The notes under the pieces were generated by a model. That model worked only from the letters and a program-made list of their open reading frames with translations, did no database searches and was not told the DNA's origin. Source: Planctomycetota bacterium (lineage in GTDB: Bacteria; Planctomycetota; Planctomycetia; Planctomycetales; Planctomycetaceae). From it: 64,000 bases of DNA. Shown here in pieces: positions 35,936-45,059 of this stretch (the stretch's first letter is position 1; every line of letters starts with the position of its first letter). The DNA lies in contig QWQG01000138.1 of NCBI GenBank assembly GCA_003670925.1, forward strand, positions 1 to 64,000. Direction: 5' to 3'. A program made the position numbers and the translations under genes.

Positions 35936-36982
35936 ATGAAGCTACTGCAGGCATTGACCCAAACCCCTTCGGTCCCAGGGCGTGAAGATCGGATTCGGAA
36001 GGTGATTCAAGACTATGTGACGAAGCAAAACTTATTCGACGAAATCACGGTCGATGCCATGGGATCGCTGATCGGCGTGCGCAGGCCACGTCCGGAGAAA
36101 GGCAAAGCGTCAAAGAAACCTATTAAAGTCATGCTCGCGGCGCACATGGATCAGATTGGATTCCTCGTCCGCCACATCGACGAAGCTGGTTATTTGCGTC
36201 TGAATCCGGTCGGTGGCTTCGATGCTCGGAATTTGTTTGCGCGCAAAGTGCGTGTCTGCACAACGCAGGGTGATCTGCCGGGCATTATGAACGCCTCCGG
36301 AAAACCGATTCATATTGCGAGCGACGCCGAGAAGAAGAAAATCCCGGAAGTCACGGAATTCTTCGTCGATCTTGGTCTGACTGGCGACCAAGTGCGAAAC
36401 AGTGTTCTGATTGGCGACATGGTTGTTCTCGATGGGCCGTTCGAAGAAGTTGGCAACTCTGTTGTCAGCCAGTGTCTGGACAATCGAGTTGGTTGCTGGG
36501 CCCTGCTTAAAGCGTTGGAAGGCCTCAAGCATCACAACTGCGAAATTTATGCTGTTTGGACCGTGCAGGAAGAAGTCGGTTGCCGTGGCGCGCAGGGGGC
36601 GGCCTATGGTGTGCATCCGGATATCGGTGTTGCGTGTGACACTACGTTGTGCTGCAAGACGCCCGGTGTGCCTGACGAAGATCGCGTGTCCGTGGCTGGT
36701 GACGGTGTCTGCCTGCATGTCATGGATTCATCCATGATTTCGGACATTGGTCTGGTCGCACAATTTGAAGCCGTGGCGAAAGCCAATTCGATCAAGTGCC
36801 AGCGTGCCATTCTTCCGCGCGGCGGTCAGGACGGAGCCATGATTCAACGCAGCCGCAGTGGCGTGAGAACCATCGCACTGGCGTGTCCCGTGAAATACAT
36901 TCACACCGTAACTGAAATGACTCACAAAGACGACCTAGAATCTTATCATACGCTGCTGACTGCTTGGCTGGAGTCGTTGTGA
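35936..36982 (+). CDS. M42 family metallopeptidase (glutamyl aminopeptidase-like)
   Basis: 348 residues from the ATG at 35936; a GTG at 35924 would add four, but M42 proteins start with MKLLxxLTQTPSVPGRE as here. Di-metal ligands are visible: His in MLAAHMDQIGF, Asp in CLDNRVGCW, the Glu pair in VQEEVGCRGAQ (the first is the catalytic base), Asp in ACDTTLCC and the C-terminal His in PVKYIHTVTEM. The family are cytoplasmic tetrahedral-complex aminopeptidases (or endoglucanase-like homologues) that trim short peptides. It has more cysteines than usual around the metal site (CDTTLCCKTPG). It stands alone between the ThuA fusion and the DUF3500 gene. Confidence 0.92.
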   Translation: MKLLQALTQTPSVPGREDRIRKVIQDYVTKQNLFDEITVDAMGSLIGVRRPRPEKGKASKKPIKVMLAAHMDQIGFLVRHIDEAGYLRLNPVGGFDARNLFARKVRVCTTQGDLPGIMNASGKPIHIASDAEKKKIPEVTEFFVDLGLTGDQVRNSVLIGDMVVLDGPFEEVGNSVVSQCLDNRVGCWALLKALEGLKHHNCEIYAVWTVQEEVGCRGAQGAAYGVHPDIGVACDTTLCCKTPGVPDEDRVSVAGDGVCLHVMDSSMISDIGLVAQFEAVAKANSIKCQRAILPRGGQDGAMIQRSRSGVRTIALACPVKYIHTVTEMTHKDDLESYHTLLTAWLESL

Positions 36983-37121
36983 TTTTTTCACGGACGGTAC
37001 ATGGTCTTGCCCGAACTTGCGTCTGGCACAAGAGTTCTCAGATTGAACAGTTCAAAAATTGAACGCAGACCAACGCCCATCATGAATATCCCAAGAAAAT
37101 TTTTCGAGGAAGCGTGGTTTC

Positions 37122-38153
37122 ATGTTCGCATTGCCGCTACACCGCAGAGAGTTTCTCAGACAGTCGGGAGCGTGGGCTCTGGCCGCAACGGGGCTGCCGC
37201 TGGCTTCTGGCGGGTTGCTTGCCACGCCTGACAAGCAGACGCCCGAAACCCTCGTCAAAGTCCTGTATGATTCACTCGCTGAAAAACAGAGGAAGGACGT
37301 CTGTTTCGCGTGGAATCATCTAGACAAGAATCGTGGTCTACTACGAACGCGACTCGAAAACAATTGGAAGATCACCGAACCATCAATCAAGAGCAGTTTC
37401 TACACGTCCGATCAGCAGCATCTGATCCGCGAGATTTTCGACGGCATGATCGATCCCGATTGGCGTGAGCGATGGGACAAGCAGCTCGTAGATGACGTCG
37501 GGGGATTTGGAAACGAACAATCGATCGCAATTTTTGGGACGCCAGGTACCGACCAGTTTGAGTTTGTCCTTGCCAGCCGTCACATGACTCTGCGCTGTGA
37601 CGGCAATAGTGCGGAACACGTCGCCTTTGGTGGTCCGATCTTGTATGCTCACGAGGGCGAAGATCTTTATGAACAGCCGAATCACCCGAGCAACGTCTTC
37701 TGGCATCAGGCACTCGCCGCCAACCAGCTGTACGATATGTTTGACGGCAAGCAGCGCGCGCAGGCTTTAGTAATCGAAGGCATGCCGTCTGAAGAACTGG
37801 TCGGGTTTCGGGGACTGGATGGTAAGTTCGACGGAATTGCCGTCACCCAATTTTCGCCGGATCAGAAGGAGCATCTGCAGTCTGTCTTGCAACTGCTCTT
37901 GGAACCATTTCGGAAATCTGACCAAGAAGAAGTCACTCGTTGCGTGAAAGTCCAAGGCGGCCTTGATGCCTGTCGATTGGCATTCTACAAGGAAGGGGAT
38001 CTCGGCAGCGACGGGCTCTGGGACAATTGGCGGCTTGAAGGCCCCTCCTTCGTTTGGTATTTTCGCGGCAAGCCGCATGTGCATGTTTGGGTGAATGTGG
38101 CCGACACACCAGATATTGAATTGAATTCTTATCAGGACTCCATCGGGGTTTAG
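37122..38153 (+). CDS. DUF3500 protein with twin-arginine signal
   Basis: 343 residues. A twin-arginine signal (HRREFLRQSGAWALAATG) directs export after folding. The DUF3500 domain follows: FAWNHLDKNRGLLRTRLENNW, RHMTLRCDGNSAEHVAFGGP, and at the end GPSFVWYFRGKPHVHVWVNV, the family's best-conserved segment, with two His that may bind metal. Biochemistry of the family is not established. A second DUF3500 gene with a different N-terminus lies at 49043-50080. No operon partner. Confidence 0.85.
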   Translation: MFALPLHRREFLRQSGAWALAATGLPLASGGLLATPDKQTPETLVKVLYDSLAEKQRKDVCFAWNHLDKNRGLLRTRLENNWKITEPSIKSSFYTSDQQHLIREIFDGMIDPDWRERWDKQLVDDVGGFGNEQSIAIFGTPGTDQFEFVLASRHMTLRCDGNSAEHVAFGGPILYAHEGEDLYEQPNHPSNVFWHQALAANQLYDMFDGKQRAQALVIEGMPSEELVGFRGLDGKFDGIAVTQFSPDQKEHLQSVLQLLLEPFRKSDQEEVTRCVKVQGGLDACRLAFYKEGDLGSDGLWDNWRLEGPSFVWYFRGKPHVHVWVNVADTPDIELNSYQDSIGV

Positions 38154-38542
38154 TCAGCTCTCGGCATGGTCTTGCTGTGCCACTGCTGCATGTCGTTCCT
38201 GCATCGCATCGTTTGCACAAAATTCTTGGGTTTTTGAACAGCGTTGACAACGCTGGAAGCAGATCTTCCGCTCAAATCAACAGATCGTTCGGTGGGGGGA
38301 AGGACTCTGGCGCGCCGCCAAATACTCAGAATCCTCAAAAATACGGCATTTTTCTGGGTGAAACTGATCCAGTAACGAAGAATTTCGGGTGAATTCAAAA
38401 AGGACGTCTTCGTTGAGGGCATCGGCTTGGGTATCATCCCACCGCTTCTCGATCCTATTTTCCCGGATTCCATCCGCGTCAATCCTCGACGCACTCCGTG
38501 GTCATAACAATTGCGCGAGGTCGAGCTCCCAGGGTGTTTTTC
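38154..38542. other. Intergenic region before typA
   Basis: About 390 bases with no gene. An AT-rich hairpin (AAAAAT/ATTTTT near 38336-38355) follows the DUF3500 gene and may end its transcript. The typA ribosome-binding site AGGG is at the right end. Confidence 0.4.
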
Positions 38543-40405
38543 ATGTCTGCCGTTGTATCTCTTCCCGTGGTCGATGACCAAGGTGTTCTGCGTCGTACTG
38601 ATATTCGCAATATCGCCATCATTGCACACGTCGACCATGGCAAAACATCGCTTGTGGATTGCCTGATCCGTCAAAGCGGCATGTTTCGTGAAAACCAGAA
38701 GATGGGCACTTGCATTCTGGATTCAAACGATCTGGAACGTGAACGTGGCATCACAATTCTGGCTAAAAATATCGCCATGATGTGGAACGATGTTCGCATC
38801 AATATCATCGACACGCCGGGACACGCGGATTTTGGTGGCGAAGTTGAACGTGTCCTCAAGATGGCGGACGGAGCGTTGCTGGTCGTTGATGCCTTTGAAG
38901 GGCCACGCCCACAAACACGCTTTGTGCTACAGAAAGCATTGCAGTGCGGACTCTCATTGATGGTTGTAATCAACAAAATTGACCGCCCGGACTGCCGACC
39001 GGATGAAGTCCTATCACAAACCTTTGACCTCCTTGTTGAACTTGGGGCAGACGACCGGACCCTCGATTTTCCATACATCTTCACAAGTGCTCGTGAAGGC
39101 TATGCGACGCACGATCCAACCCAGAAGGGTGGCGATGTGAGACCACTCTTGGAACTAGTGCTTGAGAAAATTCCTGGCCCAATTGTGCGTCCGGACGATT
39201 CGCTGCAGCTGATGGTTACGTCGTTGGAATGGTCACGCTATGTCGGGCGTGTGGCGACAGGACGAATTGCTGCTGGACGAATTCGCACCGGACAGCAGAT
39301 CGCTTTGATGCGTGCCGATGGTTCCAAGAAACTGGCAAAAGTGGATCAGATCCAGTTGTATGACAACCTTGGAAGATCTGATGCCGAGGAAGCCTGTGCG
39401 GGTGATATTGTGGCTGTGATCGGCCTGCCCGATCCAGAAATTGGCGACACGATCGCCGACCCACTGACTCCTGTGGCCTTGGAACGCATCGCTGTTGATG
39501 AGCCGACGCTGTCCATGAAGTTCACGATCAATAGTTCACCGCTGGCCGGCCAGCACGGGAAGTTCGTCACCAGCCGCAATCTGCGAGATCGGCTGTTTCG
39601 CGAGCTGAAGTCGAATGTCGCGTTGCGCGTCGAAGAAACTGAAGACAAAGAGTCGTTCATGGTGTCCGGACGTGGTGTGCTGCATCTCGCGGTGCTGATC
39701 GAAACCATGCGTCGCGAAGGGTTTGAGCTATCAGTCGGCAAGCCTGAAGTCATTGTCCGCGAAATCAACGGCAAGAAGTGTGAGCCTTACGAACTGCTGG
39801 AAGTCGATGTACCAAGTGCTGATGTTGGACCGGTGATGGAACTTGTCGGATCGCGACGCGGTCAGGCCAAAACTATGACCACTACGTCCACTGGCATGAC
39901 GCATCTGGAATTCAGTATTCCGGCTCGCGGCCTCATCGGAATGCGTACAAAGATGCTCAACGCGACCCGTGGTGAAGCCATCATGCATCACCGTTTTGAA
40001 GATTATCGTGCGATTGAGGGCGAGATCCCTCATCGGCAGAACGGCGTTTTGATTTCACAGGACAGTGGTCGCACTGTGACATATGCGTTGTTTAAGCTTC
40101 AAGATCGATCTGAACTGTTCTGTCACGGTGGCGAAGACGTGTACGAAGGGATGATTGTCGGCGAAAACGCGCGGGACAACGATATGGTTGTGAACCCCAT
40201 TCGCGAAAAGAAGTTGACCAACAATCGCTCCACCGGTGCGGAAGAAGCTGTCGTGCTGCGTCCAAAACGCGAGCTGACGCTGGAGTCGGCTCTGGAATAC
40301 ATCGAATGGGACGAGTATGTGGAAGTGACCCCGCAGATCATTCGCCTGCGTAAGGTGCTTTTGAAGGAAAATGAACGAAAGCGCCAGCATCGCGGCAAGA
40401 TGTAG
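38543..40405 (+). CDS. typA: Ribosome-associated GTPase TypA/BipA
   Basis: 620 residues from the ATG at 38543, which has AGGG upstream; the longer frame from 38498 is not conserved. It is a translation GTPase of the EF-G fold that binds the ribosome under stress and helps 50S assembly. G1 is AHVDHGKT, switch I contains GITILAKN, G3 is DTPGHADF, G4 is NKIDRP and G5 is FTSAREG. The TypA-specific C-terminus is present (GLIGMRTKMLNATRGEAIM and the domain ending VTPQIIRLRKVLL). The size and domains are as usual for the family. The gene is single and converges on the microprotein operon. Confidence 0.97.
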   Translation: MSAVVSLPVVDDQGVLRRTDIRNIAIIAHVDHGKTSLVDCLIRQSGMFRENQKMGTCILDSNDLERERGITILAKNIAMMWNDVRINIIDTPGHADFGGEVERVLKMADGALLVVDAFEGPRPQTRFVLQKALQCGLSLMVVINKIDRPDCRPDEVLSQTFDLLVELGADDRTLDFPYIFTSAREGYATHDPTQKGGDVRPLLELVLEKIPGPIVRPDDSLQLMVTSLEWSRYVGRVATGRIAAGRIRTGQQIALMRADGSKKLAKVDQIQLYDNLGRSDAEEACAGDIVAVIGLPDPEIGDTIADPLTPVALERIAVDEPTLSMKFTINSSPLAGQHGKFVTSRNLRDRLFRELKSNVALRVEETEDKESFMVSGRGVLHLAVLIETMRREGFELSVGKPEVIVREINGKKCEPYELLEVDVPSADVGPVMELVGSRRGQAKTMTTTSTGMTHLEFSIPARGLIGMRTKMLNATRGEAIMHHRFEDYRAIEGEIPHRQNGVLISQDSGRTVTYALFKLQDRSELFCHGGEDVYEGMIVGENARDNDMVVNPIREKKLTNNRSTGAEEAVVLRPKRELTLESALEYIEWDEYVEVTPQIIRLRKVLLKENERKRQHRGKM

Positions 40406-40596
40406 TTCGTGACGGCTTGAGTTGCAGACATCGTGCCCGAGCAGTAGATCACGTGCGCAGGACAGGAAGCCACAGTCGTTTAACTTGGCCCCACGTGGCG
40501 AAACCCAGCGCCCCCACGCGATGGGCTCACGGTTGAATACGTGAATGCCAACCGTGTGCGTCATTTGGGAAGAAGCATCTTCGCGTATGCTGGCGT

Positions 40597-40722
40597 TCAG
40601 CCTGCAGACCAGCCGTACCCATCTAGGGCCAGAATGAGGAAGACAATCCCCACGATGACAGCTCCGAGCGATACAAACATCAGTCCGTCGTAAATTGTGG
40701 GATCAGAACTTTGTTGTGACAT
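40597..40722 (-). CDS. 41-residue single-pass membrane microprotein
   Basis: Translated directly from the sequence: MSQQSSDPTIYDGLMF, then a hydrophobic helix (SLGAVIVGIVFLILAL), then DGYGWSAG and a TGA stop. It has one predicted membrane helix and no cleavable signal. Its ATG lies inside the 3' end of the preceding coiled-coil gene, overlapping it by 20 bases in another frame, which points to translational coupling. The sensible composition and the tight overlap argue that it is real. Function is unknown; a subunit or modulator of the membrane-anchored coiled-coil proteins encoded just upstream is the natural guess. Confidence 0.7.
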   Translation of the reverse strand: MSQQSSDPTIYDGLMFVSLGAVIVGIVFLILALDGYGWSAG

Positions 40723-41554
40723 TGTCGCCTCGCTCTATAGTGCCGTTGCGGGTTTCTTCGATGACCAATCCCACCGCTTTGTCTGGATAGACGTCAGTGA
40801 TCTGAATCGTGGCAAGGAAGTTTGAATCGCGATAAACGGTCATCTTCAGATTCTTGAAGACACCGTCGTCACTGCCAACGGAGATCTGCACATGTTCGGC
40901 ACTCCGGGATGCGTTCTTCCGCGATTCGACAACCTCGCCCTTGACCAGTTCAATAATTTTGGGAACCGGGCCAATGATCGGATCACGCGGATCGATTTTG
41001 TTGAAACGCAGCAGATCATTCAGATGCGTGATCTCCTTTAGGAACTGCACTTCACGAGTTTCGGCTTCAGCAATTTCTCCTTCCAGTCCCAGACTCTTGT
41101 CTTCTAGACCTCTACGGACGGTAATCGCTTCGTTGTTTTGATCTCGCAACCGTTTAATTTCATCTCGCGCAATGTTGGTTTCGGTGATGCGGGCCTGAGC
41201 CTCTTTCTGGGCCACCAGCAGATCGGCCAGATGCTTGTCTCGCTCTTTTTCAGCATTTGCCAAGTTGCCAATCGCCTGCTTCAGGTTCTGATCTAGCCCG
41301 TTGACTTTGGCCTCAAAGTTGTTGGCTCGCGTCTTTTGGTCTTCCAGATTTTTGGTAAAGTTTGTTGTCAAGAGATCCTTATCTCCCTGCAACTGCTTGA
41401 CCGCATCATTCGCACTAGCCAGTTGTGTCTGAGTCTTGTTTGCCTTATCACGCCAGCCAGCCTGAAACGTAAACACGGCGCCGGCAAAGCACATAAAGCA
41501 CAGACTGAAAACCAGATTGGCTACAATCAAAATTTTGCTGACGATATTATTCAT
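40703..41554 (-). CDS. Membrane-anchored coiled-coil protein
   Basis: 283 residues. One N-terminal helix (ILIVANLVFSLCFMCFAGAV) anchors a long coiled coil (about residues 35-185, rich in Lys, Glu, Asn, Gln and Leu with heptad spacing). A small beta domain at the C-terminus follows: EHVQISVGSDDGVFKNLKMT, VYRDSNFLATIQITDVYPDK, then AVGLVIEETRNG. The plan of anchor, coiled coil and beta domain recalls MreC, but the sequence is not MreC. It is the middle gene of an operon between another coiled-coil protein (147 bases upstream) and a 41-residue membrane protein (overlapping). A periplasmic scaffold role is inferred from topology only. Confidence 0.78.
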   Translation of the reverse strand: MNNIVSKILIVANLVFSLCFMCFAGAVFTFQAGWRDKANKTQTQLASANDAVKQLQGDKDLLTTNFTKNLEDQKTRANNFEAKVNGLDQNLKQAIGNLANAEKERDKHLADLLVAQKEAQARITETNIARDEIKRLRDQNNEAITVRRGLEDKSLGLEGEIAEAETREVQFLKEITHLNDLLRFNKIDPRDPIIGPVPKIIELVKGEVVESRKNASRSAEHVQISVGSDDGVFKNLKMTVYRDSNFLATIQITDVYPDKAVGLVIEETRNGTIERGDNVTTKF

Positions 41555-41701
41555 CGTGCTGCTCCAACGCTTTTCAGGTTCATGAAGTGAACCCGTTCAG
41601 ATGAGTACTCAAAAATGTAAAACAATCATGATCCGGACACATCACATCGATCAGGTCACAGGACAGGTCCTGCCAACCTGGACTGCTGCGTGATGCTTTC
41701 A

Positions 41702-42373
41702 CTATTGCTGCAGTTGCTGCAGGCGTTGATCCAATGCCTGATTTTCCAGTTCAACCCGCAGCAGTTGATCTGTATCGTGACGCAGAATTTCATTTAACCG
41801 AAAGAGATCCGTTCGCGCTTCTTCCAATTCATGTCGCAGTCGCAACACGTCCGTCCGACGAGCCGCAGTTTCTTCACGCACTTCGAGAGTATTCACGGAA
41901 ATTGCTTGGGCTTCATCTGATCGAGCCTGCACTTGGGTCTGCCATTGTTCGGCTTCGGCCTGCAGGATCGCCACTCGGTCGCCAATGGCTTGGACGTCTT
42001 GCTGTTGGGACGCATCAAACTTGACCAATTGTTCAGCGACGCTTGTCTTCAGACTGCCTTTTTCAGTTTTTTGACTTACCATTTGCGTTGCTAGATCTTC
42101 ATGCGACTTCGTGATTGCTTCATAGACTGTCTTATAAGATCCTACTGTGCCGCGCTCCTTTGAATCGGCAGCAACAACTGAGAACCGACGCTTCACCGTC
42201 CACATGGGATTTTCCCCCGTAGACTGCTGAAAGTCGTAGTTCAACATCGCCAGAGTATTCATCTCCGATGTGGCGTCCGGATGTGCAAAGTACACCGACA
42301 ACGCTGCGGCCATGAGGGTGACGGAAACCACCGTGACAAGCACAGTTGACACTTTAAATATTAGGCTTTTCAT
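41702..42373 (-). CDS. Membrane-anchored coiled-coil protein
   Basis: 223 residues from the ATG at 42373 (MKSLIFKVSTVLVTVVSVTL); an in-frame start at 42391 would add six. One N-terminal transmembrane helix is followed by an extracytoplasmic segment (MLNYDFQQSTGENPMW) and, from about residue 95 to the end, a coiled coil (LREETAARRTDVLRLRHELE-like heptads) ending in Gln/Leu repeats. There is no enzymatic motif. It leads an operon with the 283-residue coiled-coil protein and the microprotein. The two coiled coils may pair with each other. Unknown family, probably planctomycete-specific. Confidence 0.75.
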   Translation of the reverse strand: MKSLIFKVSTVLVTVVSVTLMAAALSVYFAHPDATSEMNTLAMLNYDFQQSTGENPMWTVKRRFSVVAADSKERGTVGSYKTVYEAITKSHEDLATQMVSQKTEKGSLKTSVAEQLVKFDASQQQDVQAIGDRVAILQAEAEQWQTQVQARSDEAQAISVNTLEVREETAARRTDVLRLRHELEEARTDLFRLNEILRHDTDQLLRVELENQALDQRLQQLQQ

Positions 42374-42832
42374 GGAGTCCACTTGCGCCAAACGAAAAAC
42401 TCAAAGCCCGGAGCCACTGTCATCTTCGGATCAGACAACCTGTTTTACCGTATCTGACTGTTTGACAAAAACATAGTCAAACACAAAGTCGACTGCGTCC
42501 GCCCATTTCCGCAAACAGGCTTCCGGCGCGCAGGATCATCGCGCATCGAAACCCTTTCTTCTGCAATGTCATATCGGCGCATTGGTGTGTCGCATCTGTT
42601 CACGGTCTGCCCTTCCCGACCGCAATCTTCCAGTGCCAAACCCTGGCGATCGTTAAAGTCCTTACAGTCGGAAACGACACCAGCTCCTATCGTGAAATAA
42701 CTGAACGCATGTACTGTATTCCGCAAAATCAATACACCGTCGTGCTCTAGTTTGCCGAAGATGTCCAAACGTTAATATTTGCGGCATAATCCGTGGAATT
42801 CATTTCGAGACGTTATTTAAGTGAAGAGCTTG
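42374..42832. other. Divergent intergenic region between the coiled-coil operon and glgX
   Basis: About 460 bases that must carry both promoters. I see no credible gene and no clear palindrome. Confidence 0.4.
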
Positions 42833-45034
42833 ATGCAACCTAGAGTCTGGCCAGGACGACCAAGTCCCCTAGGGGCAACGTGGGACGGTGAAGGTGTGAA
42901 CTTTGCCCTATTTTCAGAACATGCCACCCAAGTTGAGTTGTGTCTGTTTGAAAATATCGAGGATCGACAAGAAGCAAGCCGAGTTGTGGTGACAGAACAG
43001 ACGGATCGAATCTGGCATGTGTACCTGCCCGATGTTCGACCTGGTCAACTTTATGGCTATCGTGTACATGGTGCTTTCGATCCGCTCTCTGGTCATCGTT
43101 TTAACTCCCATAAAGTCTTGCTTGATCCGTACGCCAAGGCAATTGGCCGCGGGATTGTCTGGTCCGATGCGATGTTTGGGCATGAAGTCGGGCATGAGGC
43201 CGAAGATCTGCAGATCAATGAGCGTGACAACGCATGGTGTGCGCCGCTGGGTGTCGTGGTCGATTCTCAGTTTAGCTGGGGCGACGATGCCCATCCGCGT
43301 ACGCCATGGCACAAGACGCTGATCTATGAGATGCATGTGAAGGGCTTCACGAAGTTGAATCCACATATGCCCGAGCCGATCCGTGGAACTTACTCTGGAC
43401 TTGCATCTCGGGCGGCGATTGAGCATTTGCAGGAATTGGGTGTCACGGCCGTGGAACTGATGCCCGTGCATTCTCGGGTTGATGATCGCCACCTTGTATC
43501 GCATGGGCTGTGCAACTACTGGGGCTACAACACGCTATCATTTTTTGCCTTGGAAACTCGTTATGCCTCGGCAAGTGATCCTGATGGAGTAATCAACGAG
43601 TTTAAGCGCATGGTGAAGCAGCTCCACGAAGCCGGGATCGAAGTAATTCTGGATGTTGTCTACAACCACACAGGCGAAGGTAACGAACGCGGCCCGACTT
43701 TGTCTCTGCGTGGGATCGACAATGCTTCTTATTACCGGCTGATGCCGCACAATCGCCGTTACTATCAAGACTTTACGGGCTGCGGCAATACGCTCAACAT
43801 GCAGACGCCGCGCGTCCTGCAGTTGATCATGGACAGCTTGAGGTACTGGGTTCAGGAAATGCATGTCGATGGTTTCCGCTTTGACCTCGCCAGCGCGTTG
43901 GCGCGTGAGTTGCATGATGTCGATAAGCTCAGTGCTTTTTTTGACATTATATTGCAGGATCCAATTCTGTCGCAGGTCAAGCTCATTGCGGAACCGTGGG
44001 ACTTAGGCAGCGGCGGCTATCAGGTCGGCAACTTTCCGCATCTGTGGTCGGAATGGAACGGACGTTATCGCGATACAATTCGTCGGTTCTGGGCGGGCGA
44101 CGGTGGATTGATCTCCGAAGTCGCCACGCGACTGACCGGCAACAGTGATCTCTATCAGCATCACGGGCGAAAGCCTTATGCCAGTATCAACTTTGTCACA
44201 GCCCACGACGGATTTTGTCTGCGGGATCTGGTGACTTATCATGAAAAACGCAATCTCGCCAATCTGGAAGAAAACCGCGACGGCGACAACCACAACAATA
44301 ATTGGAACTGCGGCGTCGAAGGTGAAACGACTGATTTGGAAATCCAGAACCTGCGTCTGAAGCAACGTAAGAATCTGCTAGCAACATTGCTGCTGTCTCA
44401 AGGCGTGCCCATGATTCGCAGTGGCGACGAAGTGGAGCAAACTCAGCATGGCAACAACAATCCGTATTGCCAAGACAATGAGATTGGCTGGATCGATTGG
44501 AATCTGAATGCGGAGCAGCAGCAGTTTCTGGAGTTCGCGAAGCAGATGACGACGCTGTGGCACGCGCAACCGGTACTCAAGCGACGTAACTTTTTTCAAG
44601 GGCGGCGGATCCAAGGTGCTGCCGTGAAGGATGTGGCATGGCTGACGCAGGACGGCCAAGAAATCGACGATCATCATTATTGGCACAGCGGCGAACTTCA
44701 CGCGTTGGGGATGCGTCTGAACGGCGAGTCGATACACGAAGTGGACGAACGTGGTCAACCAATCGTCGGTGACACATTATTGGTGCTACTCAATTCGCAG
44801 CCAGGCAGCCTGTCATTCCGACTTCCACACCATGCACCGTCCGAACGCTGGATTCCTTACATGGATACGAGTCTCAGCAGCGTTTCTGTCGAACCGTTGT
44901 CGCATGAGGACGATTATCCGCTGCAGGGTCGCTGTGTCGTCGTGCTCATTCTGCGTTCCGGTTGGCCGTCGCAGCCGACAGAGGCCCACGTTTCACCTCC
45001 GCTGCCATCTGCAGAAATTCATCCGAAAACATAA
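42833..45034 (+). CDS. glgX: Glycogen debranching enzyme (isoamylase type)
   Basis: 733 residues from the ATG at 42833; a GTG at 42821 would add four. It hydrolyses alpha-1,6 branches of phosphorylase-trimmed glycogen. An N-terminal CBM48 domain (GRPSPLGATWDGEGVNFALF) precedes the GH13 barrel. Barrel motifs are DVVYNHTGEG, FRFDLAS with the nucleophile Asp, LIAEPWD with the acid Glu, and FVTAHDGF with the third carboxylate. EENRDGDNHNNNWNCGVEGE is the usual GlgX loop. The last 25 residues are a Pro-rich tail. A pseudouridine synthase gene starts 25 bases after the stop, so they may share a transcript. Confidence 0.95.
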   Translation: MQPRVWPGRPSPLGATWDGEGVNFALFSEHATQVELCLFENIEDRQEASRVVVTEQTDRIWHVYLPDVRPGQLYGYRVHGAFDPLSGHRFNSHKVLLDPYAKAIGRGIVWSDAMFGHEVGHEAEDLQINERDNAWCAPLGVVVDSQFSWGDDAHPRTPWHKTLIYEMHVKGFTKLNPHMPEPIRGTYSGLASRAAIEHLQELGVTAVELMPVHSRVDDRHLVSHGLCNYWGYNTLSFFALETRYASASDPDGVINEFKRMVKQLHEAGIEVILDVVYNHTGEGNERGPTLSLRGIDNASYYRLMPHNRRYYQDFTGCGNTLNMQTPRVLQLIMDSLRYWVQEMHVDGFRFDLASALARELHDVDKLSAFFDIILQDPILSQVKLIAEPWDLGSGGYQVGNFPHLWSEWNGRYRDTIRRFWAGDGGLISEVATRLTGNSDLYQHHGRKPYASINFVTAHDGFCLRDLVTYHEKRNLANLEENRDGDNHNNNWNCGVEGETTDLEIQNLRLKQRKNLLATLLLSQGVPMIRSGDEVEQTQHGNNNPYCQDNEIGWIDWNLNAEQQQFLEFAKQMTTLWHAQPVLKRRNFFQGRRIQGAAVKDVAWLTQDGQEIDDHHYWHSGELHALGMRLNGESIHEVDERGQPIVGDTLLVLLNSQPGSLSFRLPHHAPSERWIPYMDTSLSSVSVEPLSHEDDYPLQGRCVVVLILRSGWPSQPTEAHVSPPLPSAEIHPKT

Positions 45035-45059
45035 ACACCGCACAGATTTGCCGAAATTA

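Noticed and set aside
44751-45059. 103-codon N-terminal extension of the pseudouridine synthase into glgX
   Set aside because: The extension reads glgX in another frame; the S4 domain starts just after the ATG at 45060.
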